Source: Pigmentiphaga sp. (GTDB lineage Bacteria; Pseudomonadota; Gammaproteobacteria; Burkholderiales; Burkholderiaceae_B). Taken from it: a stretch of 64,000 nt of DNA. This document shows positions 52,013 through 60,764 of this stretch, piece after piece. The first letter of the stretch is position 1. Each line of letters begins with the position of its first letter. The DNA lies in assembly GCA_023228945.1 (NCBI GenBank), contig JALOAI010000001.1, positions 336,566 through 400,565 of the forward strand, written 5' to 3'. Position numbers and translations under genes: made by a program. The notes under the pieces are model-generated. The model was not told the DNA's origin. It saw nothing but the letters and a program-made list of their open reading frames with translations, and did not search any database.

Positions 52013-52123
52013 CGGGCTCCTTGGGCAAACGCCAGAGTCTACCGGAATGAGGAGCAGGACACTCCAGCCGCGCGGCAGGCGCTCCTTGCCGGCCCGGGCA
52101 GCCACCCCCGGAAGCGGCGCTGG

Positions 52124-53341
52124 TCAGCTTTCTTCGCTCACCAGGGTCTCGCTGACGTTGAAGACCTTGCGCAGATAGGCGAGGAAGGTTTCATCGACGT
52201 GCATGGCCTTGCCCGGCGTGTCGGAGAGCTTGGCCACGGGCTGATCGTTGCAGTGCACCAGCTTCATCACGATATTGATCGGCTCCAGGCCGACGTCGTT
52301 GGTGAGATGCGTGCCGATCCCGAATCCGAGCTGCGTGCGGTCGCAGAAGTGATCGTAAAGCGCGAGCGCGCGCTCGATATCCAATCCGTCGGAAAACACC
52401 AGCCGCTTGCTGTTGGCGTCGATACGCAGCTCCGCGTAATGCTTCAAGGCTTTTTCCCCCCACACGTAGGGATCGCCGGAGTCATGCCGCAATCCGTCGA
52501 ACAGTTTGGCGAAGTACAAGTCGAAATCGGCGAGAAAGGCGTCCATGCCTACCACGTCGGTCAGGGCCACGCCAAGGTCGCCCCGATACTCCTGCACCCA
52601 GTCTTCGAGGGCCGCCTTCTGGAAATCACGCAAGCGCACATGCTGGGCCTGATACGACTGCAGATACTCATGGGCCATCGTGCCAATCGGCACGAGATCC
52701 AGCTCTTTGGCGAGCAGAACGTTGGAGGTGCCCTTGAAGAACACGGGGATCTCCGCCTTGAGCGTTTCCAGGACCTCGCGCTGCCAGTCGCCCGAAAACC
52801 GGCGCCGCACGCCGAAATCGAAAAACTCGAAGGGATGCCGGCGCTGGGTATAGCGCGGATCGGCGGCGGCCGCCCGCAGGCGCCCGAGCTTGGCCGCCAG
52901 GCGCCGCCGCCCCTCGGCCAGGGCCGTGCCGGCATCGAACTGGCGAAAATAGAGCTCGTTGACGATGGCCAGGACGAAGATCTCGAAGCCCATGATATGG
53001 ACTTGCGGGCCGCTGGCCTCGATTTCCAGCCGATCGCCCTGGGTGGAGACCCGGATGAAATTACGCTGGAAGTGAAAAATCCGCAGGAAATCGATGAAAT
53101 CCGACTTCATGAAACGCAGACCAGCGAGATAAGCCAGTTCGGACTCACGAAACTGCAGATCGCAGAGTGCATCCAGCTCACGCGATACCGCCGCGGCCAG
53201 ATCCGCCAAAGGAAACCTGGGCCGATTGCGGCAGACGAATCGATACACCGCCCGGTTCTCGGGGTAGCGATGCAGCATCGCCTGCCACATCGTAAATTTG
53301 TAAAGATCGGTATCCAGCAGGCTGGTGATAATGGGTGTCAT
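52124..53341 (-). CDS. pncB: Nicotinate phosphoribosyltransferase
   Basis: Makes nicotinate mononucleotide from nicotinate and PRPP in the NAD salvage pathway. The 405-residue protein has SLLDTDLYKFTMWQAMLHRYP at its start, the substrate region FEFFDFGVRRRFSGD with the phospho-accepting His region GTMAHEYLQSYQAQH, and FSDGLDIERALALYDHF and FGIGTHLTNDVGLEPINIVMKLV near the end. I chose ATG at 53341 (MTPIITSLLDTD). It lies 111 bases upstream of the transporter gene on the same strand. Confidence 0.97.
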   Translation of the reverse strand: MTPIITSLLDTDLYKFTMWQAMLHRYPENRAVYRFVCRNRPRFPLADLAAAVSRELDALCDLQFRESELAYLAGLRFMKSDFIDFLRIFHFQRNFIRVSTQGDRLEIEASGPQVHIMGFEIFVLAIVNELYFRQFDAGTALAEGRRRLAAKLGRLRAAAADPRYTQRRHPFEFFDFGVRRRFSGDWQREVLETLKAEIPVFFKGTSNVLLAKELDLVPIGTMAHEYLQSYQAQHVRLRDFQKAALEDWVQEYRGDLGVALTDVVGMDAFLADFDLYFAKLFDGLRHDSGDPYVWGEKALKHYAELRIDANSKRLVFSDGLDIERALALYDHFCDRTQLGFGIGTHLTNDVGLEPINIVMKLVHCNDQPVAKLSDTPGKAMHVDETFLAYLRKVFNVSETLVSEES

Positions 53342-53579
53342 GATCAGCGATGGCGAAAGCATGGCTTTCGCCGATAATGGCGGTTATGGGCAACTTTGGG
53401 GCGAGGTCTCAACACCCGCCCTCCAAAGCGCCAACGACGCCGGCACGGAAAAAAGCTCGCTGCCGTCGCCGCGCTGGCGGCGGCAGCCCTGGTCGATGGT
53501 CAGGCGGCATTATGCCGCGATCGGCGGCCGGTACCCGCAGTTTCCTACAGATGTTCGCTAACCAAGGAGCTTCGACGAG

Positions 53580-53909
53580 ATGATTCGCCTTTCTACCCTC
53601 GGAGTGTTTTCCGCCGCCCTCCTCCTGGCCGGCTGCGCCGGCCCTGGCGGATCCGGTCCCACCAGTTCCACGAGCGGCGGCTCCGGCCCGGTGGTCTCGG
53701 AATCCGGACGCTGCGATGCCGCCGGCGTGCAAAACCTGGTGGGCCAGCCTTATTCCGAGCGCCAGGCCGAGAACGCTCGCCAGCGCAGCGGCGCGAACTC
53801 CCTGCGCACCCTGCTGCCGGGCCAGGTGATGACGATGGAATACAACCCCACGCGACTCACGGTTGTCGTAGGCGCGCAACAAGAAGTGATGTCCGTACGT
53901 TGCGGCTGA
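53580..53909 (+). CDS. I78-family peptidase inhibitor lipoprotein
   Basis: A 109-residue protein with a lipoprotein signal (LLLAGC, Cys19), a Gly/Ser linker and an inhibitor I78-type domain: RCDAAGVQNLVGQPYSERQA, then GANSLRTLLPGQVMTMEYNPTRLTVVV and VMSVRCG. Two Cys (in RCDA and RCG) could form a disulfide. I78 proteins such as elastase inhibitors from fungi block serine proteases; bacterial ones may protect the cell envelope. ATG at 53580 has AAGGAG upstream. It is alone on this strand between pncB and the decarboxylase. Confidence 0.85.
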   Translation: MIRLSTLGVFSAALLLAGCAGPGGSGPTSSTSGGSGPVVSESGRCDAAGVQNLVGQPYSERQAENARQRSGANSLRTLLPGQVMTMEYNPTRLTVVVGAQQEVMSVRCG

Positions 53910-54005
53910 ACCGGGGCCGGCCAGAGCCCGCCAGCGGGGGTGCGCAGCCGTAAGCGGGGGTGCTGTTCATCCAGGCGGCGCCGGCGCTTGCTATCAGGGG
54001 AGTAT

Positions 54006-55406
54006 TCAACTGTGGCTGAAACCGCCGGCCTCCTCCTCGGTCAGGGGCGCCGCGACGGCGTGTTTTGCGAAGTGCTGCAGCGCGCGCCTGATGTCGCCGA
54101 GCAGCAGCGACGCCAGATCCAGGCTCACGCCATGACGCACCAGGATGCGCTGCACCACAAGATCCTCGCGGTCGGCCGGCATGGAGTACGCCGGCACCTG
54201 CCAGCCACGGCTACGCAAGCGGTCCGCCAGGTCGTACAAGGTATAGCCACCGGGGTTGGCGTCTTCTTTCAGTTTCCAGGCCACGGCGGGAATACCATTT
54301 TGGCGGTCGCCATCGAAGAGGATCTCGAACGGCCCCATGGCCCCGATCTCGCGCGCCAGGTATTGTGCCGTGGCATAGCACGCGTTGTGGATCTTGGCGT
54401 AGCCCTCTCGCCCCAGGCGCAAGAAGTTGTAATACTGCGCGATGACCTGGCCGCCCGGCCGCGAAAAATTCAGGGCGAAGGTAGGCATGTTGCCGCCCAG
54501 GTAGTTCACGTTGAAGACGAGTTCTTCGGGTAGATCCCGGGCTTGGCGCCAGACCACCCAGCCGGCGCCCAGCGGCGCGAGTCCGAATTTATGGCCCGAC
54601 GAGTTGATCGACTTGACCCTGGGCAAACGGAAATCCCACGCAAGGTCGGGCGCGCAGAACGGCGCCAGAAACGCTCCGCTGGCGCCATCGATGTGCATGG
54701 GGACATCCAGGCCGGTGTCCTGCTGCAGTTTGTCCAGTGCGTCGTGTACCGCCTTGACCGGCTCATACTGACAGGTGAACGTGACACCCAGAGTCGGCAC
54801 CACGCCGATGGTGTTCTCATCCACCCGCTTGAGCACCTCTTCGGGATTCATGATCAGCCGCTCGCCTTCGAGCGGAATCTCGCGGAGCTCAACATCAAAA
54901 TAGCGGGCGAACTTATGCCAGCAAATCTGCACCGGTCCGCAAATGAGATTGGGTTTGTCGGTGGGCTTGCCCTGGGCCGCGCGTTTTTTGCGCCATTGCC
55001 ACTTCAGCGCCAGGCCACCCAGCATGGCGGCCTCCGACGAACCGGTGGTGGAGCATCCCAGCGTGGTCTCGGGCTCGGGTGAATTCCAGAGATCGGCCAG
55101 CATCCGGACGCAGCGGCTCTCGATTTCCGCGGTCTGGGGATACTCGTCTCTGTCGATCATGTTCTTGTCGATCGACAGATCCATCAACTCGCGGACCTCA
55201 TCATCCATCCAGGTCTGGCAAAAGGTGGCCAGGTTCTGCCTTGAGTTCCCATCGAGCATCAGTTCATCGCGAACCGCATTGAAAATATTGCGAGGGTCGG
55301 ATTCTTGAAGCGGGAACTTTTCCTTTGGCAAAGATCGGGATAGTTCAAGCGATGCATAAATATCGTCTTTACCTTCATATCCCGGAACCCGCTTATTCTC
55401 GTTCAT
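54006..55406 (-). CDS. gadB: Glutamate decarboxylase
   Basis: Decarboxylates glutamate to 4-aminobutyrate, consuming a proton; usually part of acid resistance. The 466-residue PLP enzyme has the same length as E. coli GadB. PLP-Lys lies in SINSSGHKFGLAPLG, with LGCSTTGSSEAAMLGGLALKW and HIDGASGAFLAPF. The C-terminal end GGFSHS resembles the His-containing tail that closes the active site at neutral pH. ATG at 55406 has GAGG upstream. No glutamate/GABA antiporter gene is next to it in the window. Confidence 0.96.
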   Translation of the reverse strand: MNENKRVPGYEGKDDIYASLELSRSLPKEKFPLQESDPRNIFNAVRDELMLDGNSRQNLATFCQTWMDDEVRELMDLSIDKNMIDRDEYPQTAEIESRCVRMLADLWNSPEPETTLGCSTTGSSEAAMLGGLALKWQWRKKRAAQGKPTDKPNLICGPVQICWHKFARYFDVELREIPLEGERLIMNPEEVLKRVDENTIGVVPTLGVTFTCQYEPVKAVHDALDKLQQDTGLDVPMHIDGASGAFLAPFCAPDLAWDFRLPRVKSINSSGHKFGLAPLGAGWVVWRQARDLPEELVFNVNYLGGNMPTFALNFSRPGGQVIAQYYNFLRLGREGYAKIHNACYATAQYLAREIGAMGPFEILFDGDRQNGIPAVAWKLKEDANPGGYTLYDLADRLRSRGWQVPAYSMPADREDLVVQRILVRHGVSLDLASLLLGDIRRALQHFAKHAVAAPLTEEEAGGFSHS

Positions 55407-55440
55407 GACGGACCTCAAGTAGAAAACCCGGATGAATTTT

Positions 55441-55479
55441 GCCCGGGTCCGGCCATCAAGACCGGACCCGGGCATTTTT
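55441..55479 (+). terminator. Strong hairpin with T-tract between the sulfatase and gadB
   Basis: GCCCGGGTCCGG (55441-55452) pairs with CCGGACCCGGGC (55462-55473) around nine bases, followed on the plus strand by ATTTTT. Both flanking genes are on the minus strand, so the T-tract points the wrong way for them. It may limit antisense transcription into the sulfatase gene or act as a stem-loop in the minus transcript. Confidence 0.6.
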
Positions 55480-55506
55480 ACGAAACGCTATGGCCGTGCC
55501 AGCGGA

Positions 55507-56826
55507 TCAACGCGGCCGCTGTTGCGGCTCGGGAGCGTAATGGTCGGCTTGCAGGCTGCCGTCAACGCCATGGCTGTAGACGTCGTCGGTAATCGGCAGC
55601 ATCGTATCCGCCCAATCCACCCACTGCTGTTTGAGCCGCTCGAAAACCTCGGGATTTTTTTCTTTGAGGTTGGCGCGTTCGCGTTCGTCGTAGGCCAGAT
55701 CGAACAGGAACTCGTTATCGTGAATGCGCAGGTACTTCCAGTTGCCATCGCGCACCGCACGCTGCTTATTGGCGGTGTAGCGCCAGTACAGCGTGCGGGA
55801 ATAATCCGCTTTTTTACCTTCGAGCACCGGCAGAATGTTGTCGCCATCGGAAGGATAATCGGCGTGAGGCTGGGTACCGGCGGCCGCCAGCAGCGTGGGC
55901 ACCCAATCCATGGTGATCGTGACCTGATCGGACACCTGCGGCTTGAGACGGGCCGGCCACCGCATCAGCGTGGGTACGCGCAGGCCGCCTTCCAGGAGCT
56001 CGGTTTTCTGGCCCACGAACGGCCACACCTTCGAGAATCGCTCGCCGCCGTTGTCGCTGGTGAAAACCACGATGGTGTTTTCGGCCATGCCGCGCTCATC
56101 GAGCTTGGCCATGACCTGCCCCACGGCCTTATCGAGCGCCTGCACCATCTTGGCGTACACCTTCAGATTGCCGCCATCGTAGTGGGTGAGCTTGCTCACG
56201 GTTTTGGCGAGTTCTTCGTCTTCGGGGCCGACCCACGGCCAGTGCGGCGCGGTGAAGTGCAACGAAAGGAAGAAGGGTTTGTCGACCTTGGCCTGATCGA
56301 TGTAACCGCAGGCTTCGTCGGCCAGCACATAGGTGTAGTACCCGGTACGGCTGGTTGGCTCATCGCCTTCCCACAGATCAGGTTTATCCGCCGTGGAACG
56401 GTAATCGAAGTAATCCACGGCACCGCTATGATTGCCGAAGAAGTAATCGTAGCCGCTCTTGAGCGGGCCGAACTGCGGCGGACGGCCCAAATGCCATTTG
56501 CCGATCAGCGCCGTGGCGTAGCCCACCTCGCGCAACAGCGATGGCAGTGTTGGATGCTCGGGGGGCAAGCCGTGCCGGTTGGCCACCGAGGCCAGCGGCT
56601 CTTCCAGCCCGCCCCGCAGGCGATACTGGTAGCGGCCGGTGATCAGCCCGAACCGCGTGGCCGAACAAACGGCCGAGTTGGCGTATGCCTGCGTGAAACG
56701 TACGCCCTGATTGGCCAGCCGATCGAGGTGAGGCGTTTCGAAATCCGCCTGGCCATACACGCTGAGATCGGCCCAACCCAGATCGTCGGCCATGATGAAA
56801 ATGATATTGGGCGCCTGCTGCGACAT
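55507..56826 (-). CDS. Sulfatase (arylsulfatase-type)
   Basis: A 439-residue alkaline-phosphatase-superfamily enzyme. It has the metal site MADDLGWADLSVYGQ near residue 12 and the sulfatase signature CSATRFGLITGRY (Cys54), where the Cys would be oxidised to formylglycine. ALIGKWHLG and FTSDNGGERFSKVWPF give further metal and substrate residues. CSATR differs from the common C-x-P-S-R; CxAxR is known in prokaryotic sulfatases. No signal peptide is visible, so it is probably cytoplasmic. ATG at 56826 has GGAGA upstream. The substrate is unknown, and no formylglycine-generating enzyme gene is near. Confidence 0.92.
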   Translation of the reverse strand: MSQQAPNIIFIMADDLGWADLSVYGQADFETPHLDRLANQGVRFTQAYANSAVCSATRFGLITGRYQYRLRGGLEEPLASVANRHGLPPEHPTLPSLLREVGYATALIGKWHLGRPPQFGPLKSGYDYFFGNHSGAVDYFDYRSTADKPDLWEGDEPTSRTGYYTYVLADEACGYIDQAKVDKPFFLSLHFTAPHWPWVGPEDEELAKTVSKLTHYDGGNLKVYAKMVQALDKAVGQVMAKLDERGMAENTIVVFTSDNGGERFSKVWPFVGQKTELLEGGLRVPTLMRWPARLKPQVSDQVTITMDWVPTLLAAAGTQPHADYPSDGDNILPVLEGKKADYSRTLYWRYTANKQRAVRDGNWKYLRIHDNEFLFDLAYDERERANLKEKNPEVFERLKQQWVDWADTMLPITDDVYSHGVDGSLQADHYAPEPQQRPR

Positions 56827-57032
56827 TGTCTCTCCTGAAAAACAGCGGGTGGGTGTCGGTGAACGATCCGGCGTATTCCTGCGCCGACCATAACTGTGGA
56901 TCATAACGCCGAACGCCCCGATCGCCATGCATCGCCCCCTGTTGGGGCCACTGACGGCGATCGGCGATGAGCGTGGCGCGCGGTCCCCGTTGCCGCCGGC
57001 CCCGGAAAATGCCACGCCGAGCTCAATCGCGC

Positions 57033-57091
57033 CAGGCAAAAAAGCCGCCACGCTTGCCGCTGCGTGGCGGCGCTGCCCCAAGGGGGCTTTT
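57033..57091 (-). repeat. Dispersed repeat family B, inverted copy before acnB
   Basis: On the minus strand it reads AGCCCCCTTGGGGCAGCGCC then AGCGGCAAGCGTGGCGGC and a T-tract, matching the second half of the copies at 50540 and 60048. The block can form a GCCGCCACGC/GCGTGGCGGC stem. Confidence 0.65.
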
Positions 57092-57126
57092 TAGCTGGGG
57101 AGCGGACAGAGAGCCATGGCATTCAT

Positions 57127-57140
57127 GTCTTATATAAGAC
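57127..57140. promoter_or_regulatory. Candidate GntR operator upstream of acnB
   Basis: GTCTTATATAAGAC is a perfect 14-bp palindrome ending eight bases before a plausible -35 box. It contains the same 12-bp core as the site at 49261-49272 in the gntR-mdh gap, and the match extends into the right flank (CAAnAGAG). Confidence 0.65.
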
Positions 57141-57148
57141 AAAAGAGT

Positions 57149-57177
57149 TTGCCGACTCCTTCGCAAGCCACTACAAT
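57149..57177 (+). promoter_or_regulatory. Putative acnB promoter
   Basis: TTGCCG at 57149-57154 and TACAAT at 57172-57177 are 17 bases apart. The start site would fall about 60 bases before the ATG. The operator lies just upstream of the -35 box, a position that could suit activation or repression. Confidence 0.45.
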
Positions 57178-57242
57178 AGAGGGGTTTACCCGGGCGATGC
57201 GCCCGCGCCTCTTTGTCCAACTTTTACCAGGGCCAAGCCTCC

Positions 57243-59828
57243 ATGCTGGAATCCTATCGCCAACACGTTGCCGAGCGCGCCGCGCTGGGCATCCCTCCCC
57301 TGCCCCTCTCGGCCCAGCAAACCGCCGAACTGGTCAAGCTCCTGCAGCATCCTCCCGCCGGCGAAGAAGCCTTTCTCCTCGATCTCATCACGCATCGGGT
57401 GCCCGCGGGCGTAGACGATGCCGCCAAAGTCAAGGCGGGTTTTCTGGCCGCCCTGGCGCAGGGCCGCGATACGTCGCCGCTGATCGATACGGCCAAGGCC
57501 ACCGAACTGCTGGGCACCATGCTCGGCGGCTATAACATCGGCCCACTGGTCGAACTGCTCGACGACGCCAAGCTCGGCGAGCTCGCCGCCAAGGGCCTCA
57601 AGCACACCCTTCTCATGTTCGACGCCTTTCACGACGTCCAGGAGAAAGCCAAGCAAGGCAACGCCAATGCCCAGGCCGTGCTGCAAAGCTGGGCCGACGG
57701 CGAATGGTTCACCAGCCGTCCCGAGGTTCCCGAGTCGATCACCATCACCGTGTTCAAGGTCAGCGGCGAAACCAACACCGATGACCTCTCGCCCGCACCC
57801 GATGCCTGGAGCCGCCCCGACATCCCGCTGCATGCCCTGGCCATGCTCAAGAATCCGCGCCCCGGCATCGAGCCGGTGGAGCCGGGCAAGGTCGGCCCGC
57901 TGCGCCAGCTCGAGGCCCTCCAGGCCAAGGGCCATCAAATCGCCTACGTCGGCGACGTGGTCGGCACCGGCTCCTCGCGCAAATCGGCCACCAACTCGGT
58001 GCTGTGGTTCACCGGCCAAGACATCCCCTTCGTGCCGAACAAGCGCTTCGGCGGCATCTGCCTGGGCGGCAAGATCGCGCCGATCTTCTACAACACCATG
58101 GAAGACGCCGGCGCCCTGCCCGTCGAGCTCGACGTCTCGCAGATGGAAATGGGCGACGTGATCGAGCTGCGCCCCTTCGAGGGCAAGGCCATCAAAAATG
58201 GCGACGTCATCGCCGAGTTCGAAGTCAAGTCCGACGTCCTGTTCGACGAAGTCCGCGCCGGCGGCCGCATCCCCCTCATCATCGGCCGCGGCCTGACCGC
58301 CAAGGCTCGCGAAGCCCTGGGCTTGCCGGCTTCCACGCTCTTCCGCCTGCCCAAGAACCCGACCGATACCGGCAAGGGCTTCACGCTGGGACAGAAGATG
58401 GTCGGCCGCGCCTGTGGTCTCCCTGAGAACCAAGGCATCCGCCCGGGCACCTACTGCGAACCGCGCATGACCTCCGTGGGCAGCCAGGACACCACCGGCC
58501 CCATGACCCGCGACGAGCTCAAAGACCTCGCCTGCCTCGGTTTCTCGGCCGACCTGGTCATGCAGTCGTTCTGCCACACCGCCGCCTATCCCAAGCCGGT
58601 CGACGTGCAAACTCACCACACCCTGCCCGACTTCATCAGCAACCGCGGCGGCATCTCGCTGCGCCCGGGCGACGGCGTGATCCATTCCTGGCTCAACCGC
58701 ATGCTGCTGCCCGACACGGTGGGCACCGGCGGTGATTCGCACACCCGCTTCCCCATCGGTATCTCGTTCCCGGCCGGCTCGGGCCTCGTGGCCTTCGCCG
58801 CCGCCACCGGCGTGATGCCGCTCGACATGCCCGAATCCGTGCTTGTGCGCTTCAAAGGCAAGATGCAACCCGGCGTCACCCTTCGCGATCTGGTCAATGC
58901 CATTCCGCTGTATGCCATCAAGCAGGGCCTGCTCACCGTCGAGAAAAAAGGCAAGAAGAACGTCTTCTCCGGCCGCATCCTCGAGATCGAAGGCCTGCCC
59001 GAGCTCAAGGTCGAACAGGCGTTCGAGCTGTCCGACGCCTCGGCCGAGCGCTCCGCCGCCGGTTGCACGGTACGCCTCAACAAAGAGCCGATCATCGAGT
59101 ACATCAACAGCAACATCGTGATGCTCAAATGGATGATCGCCGAAGGCTACGAAGACAAGCGCTCGCTGGCCCGCCGCATCGCCGCGATGGAAGCCTGGCT
59201 GGCCGATCCGCAGTTGCTCGAACCCGATGCCGACGCCGAGTATGCCGCCGTGATCGACATCGACCTGGCCGACATCCACGAGCCCATCGTGGCCTGCCCC
59301 AACGATCCCGACGACGTCAAAACCCTCTCCGATGTCGCCGGCGCGGTGATCGACGAAGTCTTCATCGGCAGTTGCATGACCAACATCGGCCACTTCCGCG
59401 CGGCATCCAAGCTGCTCGAAGGCAAGCGCGATATCCCGGTCAAGCTGTGGGTGGCGCCGCCCACCAAGATGGACGCCAAGCAGCTCACTGAAGAAGGCCA
59501 CTACGGCGTGTTCGGCACCGCCGGCGCTCGCACCGAAATGCCCGGCTGCTCGCTGTGCATGGGCAACCAGGCCCAGGTGCGCGAAGGGGCCACGGTGATG
59601 TCCACCAGCACGCGCAACTTCCCCAACCGGCTTGGCAAGAACACCAACGTGTACCTGGGTTCGGCCGAACTGGCGGCGATCTGCTCGCGCCTGGGCCGCA
59701 TCCCCACCAAGGCCGAGTACATGGCCGACATCGGCGTCATCAACGAGAATGGCGAGCAGATCTACCAGTACCTGAACTTCGACCAGATCGACGATTACCG
59801 CGAGATCGCCGATAAAGTCCAGGCCTGA
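57243..59828 (+). CDS. acnB: Aconitate hydratase B
   Basis: Interconverts citrate and isocitrate; in E. coli it is the main growth-phase aconitase and also an mRNA-binding protein. The 861-residue protein has the AcnB order: N-terminal HEAT-like domain (ALGIPPLPLSAQQTAELVKLL), swivel domain (SVLWFTGQDIPFVPNKRFGG), then catalytic domains with GGDSHTRFPIGISFPAG and the [4Fe-4S] ligands in FIGSCMTNIGHFR and GCSLCMGNQAQV. ATG at 57243 gives the family start MLESYRQHVAERAALGIPP; a TTG ten codons upstream is less likely. It ends at an intrinsic terminator. Confidence 0.98.
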   Translation: MLESYRQHVAERAALGIPPLPLSAQQTAELVKLLQHPPAGEEAFLLDLITHRVPAGVDDAAKVKAGFLAALAQGRDTSPLIDTAKATELLGTMLGGYNIGPLVELLDDAKLGELAAKGLKHTLLMFDAFHDVQEKAKQGNANAQAVLQSWADGEWFTSRPEVPESITITVFKVSGETNTDDLSPAPDAWSRPDIPLHALAMLKNPRPGIEPVEPGKVGPLRQLEALQAKGHQIAYVGDVVGTGSSRKSATNSVLWFTGQDIPFVPNKRFGGICLGGKIAPIFYNTMEDAGALPVELDVSQMEMGDVIELRPFEGKAIKNGDVIAEFEVKSDVLFDEVRAGGRIPLIIGRGLTAKAREALGLPASTLFRLPKNPTDTGKGFTLGQKMVGRACGLPENQGIRPGTYCEPRMTSVGSQDTTGPMTRDELKDLACLGFSADLVMQSFCHTAAYPKPVDVQTHHTLPDFISNRGGISLRPGDGVIHSWLNRMLLPDTVGTGGDSHTRFPIGISFPAGSGLVAFAAATGVMPLDMPESVLVRFKGKMQPGVTLRDLVNAIPLYAIKQGLLTVEKKGKKNVFSGRILEIEGLPELKVEQAFELSDASAERSAAGCTVRLNKEPIIEYINSNIVMLKWMIAEGYEDKRSLARRIAAMEAWLADPQLLEPDADAEYAAVIDIDLADIHEPIVACPNDPDDVKTLSDVAGAVIDEVFIGSCMTNIGHFRAASKLLEGKRDIPVKLWVAPPTKMDAKQLTEEGHYGVFGTAGARTEMPGCSLCMGNQAQVREGATVMSTSTRNFPNRLGKNTNVYLGSAELAAICSRLGRIPTKAEYMADIGVINENGEQIYQYLNFDQIDDYREIADKVQA

Positions 59829-59908
59829 GTGGCTGTGGATCGCGCCCGTCGCGCGATCCGCCTTTCTTCGACCCGCCGGACCGGCTCCAGGCACCGGCCG
59901 CAACACCC

Positions 59909-59941
59909 ACCGCCGCAGGCCGCCAGGCTGCGGCGGTTTTT
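59909..59941 (+). terminator. Intrinsic terminator of acnB
   Basis: ACCGCCGCAG (59909-59918) pairs with CTGCGGCGGT (59928-59937) around nine bases, followed by a T-tract. It starts 80 bases after the stop. Confidence 0.85.
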
Positions 59942-59984
59942 CATATCCCTGGTATCGGAGTCTGCCATCGGGACATCGGCCCCC

Positions 59985-60042
59985 AGCGGCGCTTATGACT
60001 GTCAGCGGTGCTTAGCGGCGCTTATGACTGTCAGCGGTGCTT
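59985..60042 (+). repeat. Perfect tandem repeat, 2 x 29 bases
   Basis: A 29-base unit beginning AGCGGCGCTTATGACTGTCA occurs twice in direct succession (59985-60013 and 60014-60042) with no difference, directly before a family B repeat. Confidence 0.85.
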
Positions 60043-60047
60043 TTTTG

Positions 60048-60127
60048 CCGCCGGGCCGCCCCAAGGCGGGACAGCCCCTTGGGGGGCAGCGCCGCCGCGA
60101 AGCGGCAAGCGTGGGGGCATTTTTTGT
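60048..60127 (+). repeat. Dispersed repeat family B, full copy
   Basis: GCCGCCGGGCCGCCCCAAGG, then a CCCCTTGGGGGG stem, GCAGCGCCGCCGCG and AGCGGCAAGCGTGGGGGC with a T-tract at the end. T-tracts at both ends make it look like a terminator-associated element. Confidence 0.7.
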
Positions 60128-60206
60128 TGTCCAGAACCTGTCCGGGCCGGCTTCGCCGCACCCTCCCGTGGAGCGGCGTCCCCTTACCTGCGCACCGCCG
60201 TCGTTA

Positions 60207-60764
60207 CTAAGCCGAACCGTCCCGGACCCGCCACGGTAGGATCTCCACAGTGGCCTCGCCCGACGCCCCGGACACCCAGGCGACGCCGTCGTTCACGTTC
60301 ACGTTCACTTCCATCCCCCGCTCGGCCAGCGCGGCCAGTTCCCGGGTAGCCGCCGCGGGCAGCCCATAGACCGTGAGATTGCGCGCACGCGCCAGCTTGC
60401 TGCTGACACCCGCCCACCACGACTCCGCGGTGTGGCCATAGGCGTATACGATCACTTTGGCCGCACGGCCGCAGGCCTTGAGCAAGCGCCGATCGTCAGG
60501 CAGCCCCGTTTCGACCCAAAGGGTGATCGCGCCCGTCAGATCATGCCGCCACAGGGCCGGTTCGTCGACCTCGCTGAGACCGCGGGTAAAGACCAGGCGC
60601 TCGTCGGCATCCGCCTGCAGGGCAAAGGCAAGCAACCGGACCATCAGCCGCTCGTCGGTTTCGGAGGGGTGACGCGCCAGGATGAGCGAATGACTGCCGT
60701 AGTAACGGCGATCGTTGTCGGCGACTTGGAGATCCGCTTTATAGATGGTGGAGCGCAGGGCCAT
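60207..60764 (-). CDS. yaeQ: YaeQ family protein
   Basis: A 185-residue YaeQ protein, a PD-(D/E)xK-nuclease-like fold of unknown function: MALRSTIYKADLQVADNDRRYYG at the start, ILARHPSETDERLMVRLLAFAL, DEPALWRHDLTGAITLWVE with the acidic residues of the fold, then KVIVYAYG. YaeQ of Salmonella was once said to compensate for RfaH loss, but this was not a firm function. It is divergent from acnA, with about 210 bases between the genes. Confidence 0.92.
   Translation of the reverse strand: MALRSTIYKADLQVADNDRRYYGSHSLILARHPSETDERLMVRLLAFALQADADERLVFTRGLSEVDEPALWRHDLTGAITLWVETGLPDDRRLLKACGRAAKVIVYAYGHTAESWWAGVSSKLARARNLTVYGLPAAATRELAALAERGMEVNVNVNDGVAWVSGASGEATVEILPWRVRDGSA

Larger units (their letters stand above)
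56827..57242. other. Intergenic region before acnB
   Basis: No gene was seen. 56827-57032 shows nothing recognisable. An inverted family B repeat covers about 57033-57091, a candidate GntR operator is at 57127-57140, a promoter at 57149-57177 and the acnB leader runs to 57242. Confidence 0.7.
59829..60206. other. Intergenic region between acnB and yaeQ
   Basis: No gene was seen. It holds the acnB terminator (59909-59941), a perfect 2 x 29-base tandem repeat (59985-60042) and a family B repeat (60048-60127); the last 80 bases show nothing recognisable. Confidence 0.7.
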
